Source of the DNA: Ruegeria atlantica
GTDB lineage: Bacteria > Pseudomonadota > Alphaproteobacteria > Rhodobacterales > Rhodobacteraceae
Length of the DNA: 64,000 nucleotides
NCBI RefSeq assembly: GCF_013032005.1
Contig: NZ_WQBE01000001.1
Span: forward strand, 1-64,000
Reading direction: 5' to 3'
The notes beneath the pieces are model-generated. The model was given only the letters and a program-made list of their open reading frames with translations. It searched no databases and had not been told where the DNA came from. A program made the position numbers and the translations under genes. This document shows positions 61,928 to 64,000 of this stretch, one piece after another. The stretch's first letter is position 1. Every line of letters starts with the position of its first letter.

Positions 61928-63924
61928 CGGCGACGCCATAGGCGAGCGTGCGTGGCAAGCGCGCCTTGCAGTTTCGATAACAAGCGCAGAGATATACTGC
62001 TCTTTCGTTCATTGCCCTCTGTCAGGCGTAGCAACGCGACTTCGACAGGGCAGGGCAAACTGGTAAGCGGATCATTGTATCGTGGATAATCGATCAACGC
62101 GGCATGAACCAAACCCAAGATGGACGGTCTTGCGCCACGTCGTGCCGGTACCGTTCCCAGATCGTTCGTCAACCCCCACCCAGCATAAAACGGGGCCCCA
62201 ACCGTGGTCACTCGGATCCCGCGCAACAGGGCCTCGAATCCAAGCAAAGAGGTCATCGTCCAGACTTCTTGTGTTTGTGCAAGCAGCGCGGCTGGATCAG
62301 TGTCTGTGGCGATCACGTCGGCGAGACTTTCGTCGCCAATCGACCCTTCGCGCAGTCCGGCCTCGACATCAGGATGCGGCTTATAGATCAGGATCGCATT
62401 TGGGTTCGCCTCACGCGCGGCCCTCAGCAAGTCGGTGTTTGTGCGGACAGTCGTAGTGCCAAGCAGGATTGAGGCATCATCCTCGACCTGACCCGGAACC
62501 AGAATGCGATGCCCTTCGGGCAGTTCCGGGGGCGCTCCGCCGGTATTGTATTTGCTGAGTTGGCCCGAAACGATCTGCGCCACCAACCGTTCGGCTCGCA
62601 ATTCCTGATCCGGGCGCAGGGTTTCACGTGCGGTGATCAATTCCTCCAACCGGCTTGGATGTGTCGGGTCGTAGTAGATGCCCAGATCGTCCGTTGCCAA
62701 AGACAGGGGCGGCACCAGATTGGCGCCAAGCCCGCGGGACCTCAGAAAACCGTCCTCGATCCTGATCGCGTCTTCTGCATCGCGGGCGTGGTTGGCCCAA
62801 ACCATATGCGGGCAGTCGGGTGTATCGGGCGGGGTCGGAGTGAAGCGAATCTTCTTTTCGCGACCGAACATCTCTTGCAGGTGTTTGCGCTTCCACAGCC
62901 GCATGCCGGAGGCTGTCCACCCCTTATGATCCTGACGCCACGCCCTCGTTTGCGCCTCGAGCGTGTCCAGCACAGTTTCCAACTCGCACAGCTGATCCCG
63001 GTATGGGTCGTACCATGTAGGATAGAGGATCATTGCTGCGGCAAATAACTGTGCCCGGGTCAGGTTGCGCTGGCGGCGAGGGAAATAGACCTCATCCTGT
63101 GTCAGCCCCCATCCGGCATAGAAGGGCTGGCCAAAGACACGCGGCTTGTGGCCAGCCATTATAGCCTCAAAGCCCAACTGCGATGACAGGGTGTAGACGC
63201 CGACCGCACCCTCTAGCAGAGTCCATGGGCTGATGGGCTCGGTTACAAACGAAACCCGGTCGGTCATATCTTGATCCGAGTAATACCCGCTGCGATGTCC
63301 GGCAGCGGTTTCGGGATGTGTCTTGATCAGGACACGGGCACCTGGGTTTTCCTCTTGTGCCATGACCAGCATCTCGCGGAAGCGTGCGTCATCACCCGCG
63401 CTGGCCGTGACCGAGGCATCATCTCGCGCCTGATCGACCACTAGAACGTAACCCGGTTCAGGTGGGGGCAGGGTGGGATCGACGGCAGAATACTTGCTGA
63501 GGTGCAATTCGCGCATCCTTTCGGTCCCATATCGGGCCCGGTTCAGCAGGGCGGTATCGTCCAGCGGATGCGTGGCCAGAAGGGTTTCAAGATCCGAAGG
63601 CTGCGCAGGATCGAAATGAACGCCCGACCGATCAAGCAACAGACCCAGCGGCGGCTCACCCGTCCGCCCAGGATGTAACGAGCGCAAAAAGGCGTCTTCG
63701 ACACGCAGAATCGGTGCGTTGTGTCGGGTCGCGATGCTAAAGCCGCGATGCGCAGTTGGGCTGTTGCCCCAAACCCCCACTACGTCTCCGTCGCGGGGAA
63801 GACCCAGCCGGATGTCGTAACCATTGAAGTGTAGGATGCGCCGTATGCGGCGTTGGGTCAGGAAACCACCGTTATAGACAAGCAACCGGGTCCGTTGTGC
63901 CCCGGCTGTTGGGTCAAGTTGCAT
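61924..63924 (-). CDS. kpsC: Capsule polysaccharide biosynthesis protein KpsC (dual Kdo transferase)
   Basis: A 666-residue cytoplasmic protein with two homologous glycosyltransferase domains. Paired motifs are visible: RVEDAFLRSLHPGRTGEPPLG with VYTLSSQLGFEAIMAG in the N-terminal half, and RIEDGFLRSRGLGANLVPPLS with WTMTSLLGFEALLRG in the C-terminal half. KpsC attaches the beta-Kdo linker that anchors capsule to lipid. I chose ATG 63924, which overlaps the stop of the preceding frame (TGATG); a GTG at 63999 lies inside it. Its 3' end overlaps ribD by 4 bp. Confidence 0.93.
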   Translation of the reverse strand: MQLDPTAGAQRTRLLVYNGGFLTQRRIRRILHFNGYDIRLGLPRDGDVVGVWGNSPTAHRGFSIATRHNAPILRVEDAFLRSLHPGRTGEPPLGLLLDRSGVHFDPAQPSDLETLLATHPLDDTALLNRARYGTERMRELHLSKYSAVDPTLPPPEPGYVLVVDQARDDASVTASAGDDARFREMLVMAQEENPGARVLIKTHPETAAGHRSGYYSDQDMTDRVSFVTEPISPWTLLEGAVGVYTLSSQLGFEAIMAGHKPRVFGQPFYAGWGLTQDEVYFPRRQRNLTRAQLFAAAMILYPTWYDPYRDQLCELETVLDTLEAQTRAWRQDHKGWTASGMRLWKRKHLQEMFGREKKIRFTPTPPDTPDCPHMVWANHARDAEDAIRIEDGFLRSRGLGANLVPPLSLATDDLGIYYDPTHPSRLEELITARETLRPDQELRAERLVAQIVSGQLSKYNTGGAPPELPEGHRILVPGQVEDDASILLGTTTVRTNTDLLRAAREANPNAILIYKPHPDVEAGLREGSIGDESLADVIATDTDPAALLAQTQEVWTMTSLLGFEALLRGIRVTTVGAPFYAGWGLTNDLGTVPARRGARPSILGLVHAALIDYPRYNDPLTSLPCPVEVALLRLTEGNERKSSISLRLLSKLQGALATHARLWRRR

Positions 63925-64000
63925 CAGCCGCCCGTCAGCGTGGCGACGTTTGCAACCGGTGTCAGGCCACCGGCGATCAGAGAGATCGATTTGCTCCACT
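63924..64000 (-). CDS. Probable polysaccharide export protein, C-terminal fragment
   Basis: Partial, 5' end outside the window. The last 24 codons read WSKSISLIAGGLTPVANV followed by ATLTGG and TGA overlapping the kpsC ATG. A hydrophobic C-terminal tail of this kind directly upstream of kpsC resembles the end of Wza/KpsD-like export genes, but the fragment is too short for a firm assignment. Confidence 0.4.
   Translation of the reverse strand, partial: WSKSISLIAGGLTPVANVATLTGG

Overview
The window looks like chromosomal DNA of an alphaproteobacterium, most likely a marine Rhodobacteraceae (Roseobacter group) member. Evidence: the hom-glpX-recJ and dnaG-rpoD arrangements, a CuyZA-type cysteate desulfonation pair first described in Silicibacter (Ruegeria) pomeroyi, a GlpVSTPQU-type glycerol ABC transporter, several TRAP/ABC uptake systems with LysR regulators, and moderately GC-rich coding sequence. 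Species cannot be fixed from sequence reading alone.

Layout. 1-570: end of a broken IS6-family transposase. 0.7-5.1 kb: an XRE-cupin regulator divergent from a tightly overlapped five-gene operon (luciferase-like flavin monooxygenase, GST, flavin reductase, kynurenine-formamidase-like hydrolase, SnoaL-like protein). 5.6-10.8 kb: a complete branched-chain/amide-type ABC importer with a Tat-exported binding protein. 10.9-19.2 kb: LysR regulator, TAXI-TRAP importer, DadA-like oxidase, two-cysteine Asp/Glu racemase, CuyZ-like sulfite exporter and CuyA-like PLP sulfo-lyase, best read as a sulfonated amino acid (cysteate) uptake and desulfonation unit. 19.2-23.2 kb: LysR, MmgE/PrpD and a non-pyrrolysine MttB-family methyltransferase. 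23.2-27 kb: putative molybdenum carrier/SLOG protein, MATE exporter, and a BlaR1-like M56 peptidase with a BlaI-like repressor. 27-33 kb (minus): glycerol ABC transporter. 33.2-40.6 kb (plus): a complete bacterial V/A-type ATPase operon in the order B-D-I-K-E-DUF2764-A, unusual for an alphaproteobacterium.

Two identical tandem tRNA-Glu(UUC) genes at 40.65-40.82 kb separate this accessory-looking half from a core-genome half: recJ, glpX, hom, a lipoprotein, TetR, pirin, three Tad minor pilin genes, gdh, dnaG, rpoD, an AraC regulator, small DCC/DUF4166 genes, YjbQ, nrdR and ribD. The window ends in a capsule locus, with kpsC and the last codons of what looks like a polysaccharide export gene.

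The left half is mostly 'import a small organic molecule, open or desulfonate it, export the waste'. The most notable points are the cysteate cluster with an added racemase, oxidase and TAXI importer; the unassigned flavin-monooxygenase operon with its two-module XRE operator; the V-ATPase island abutting tRNA-Glu; and mutually exclusive hairpins in the rpoD leader.
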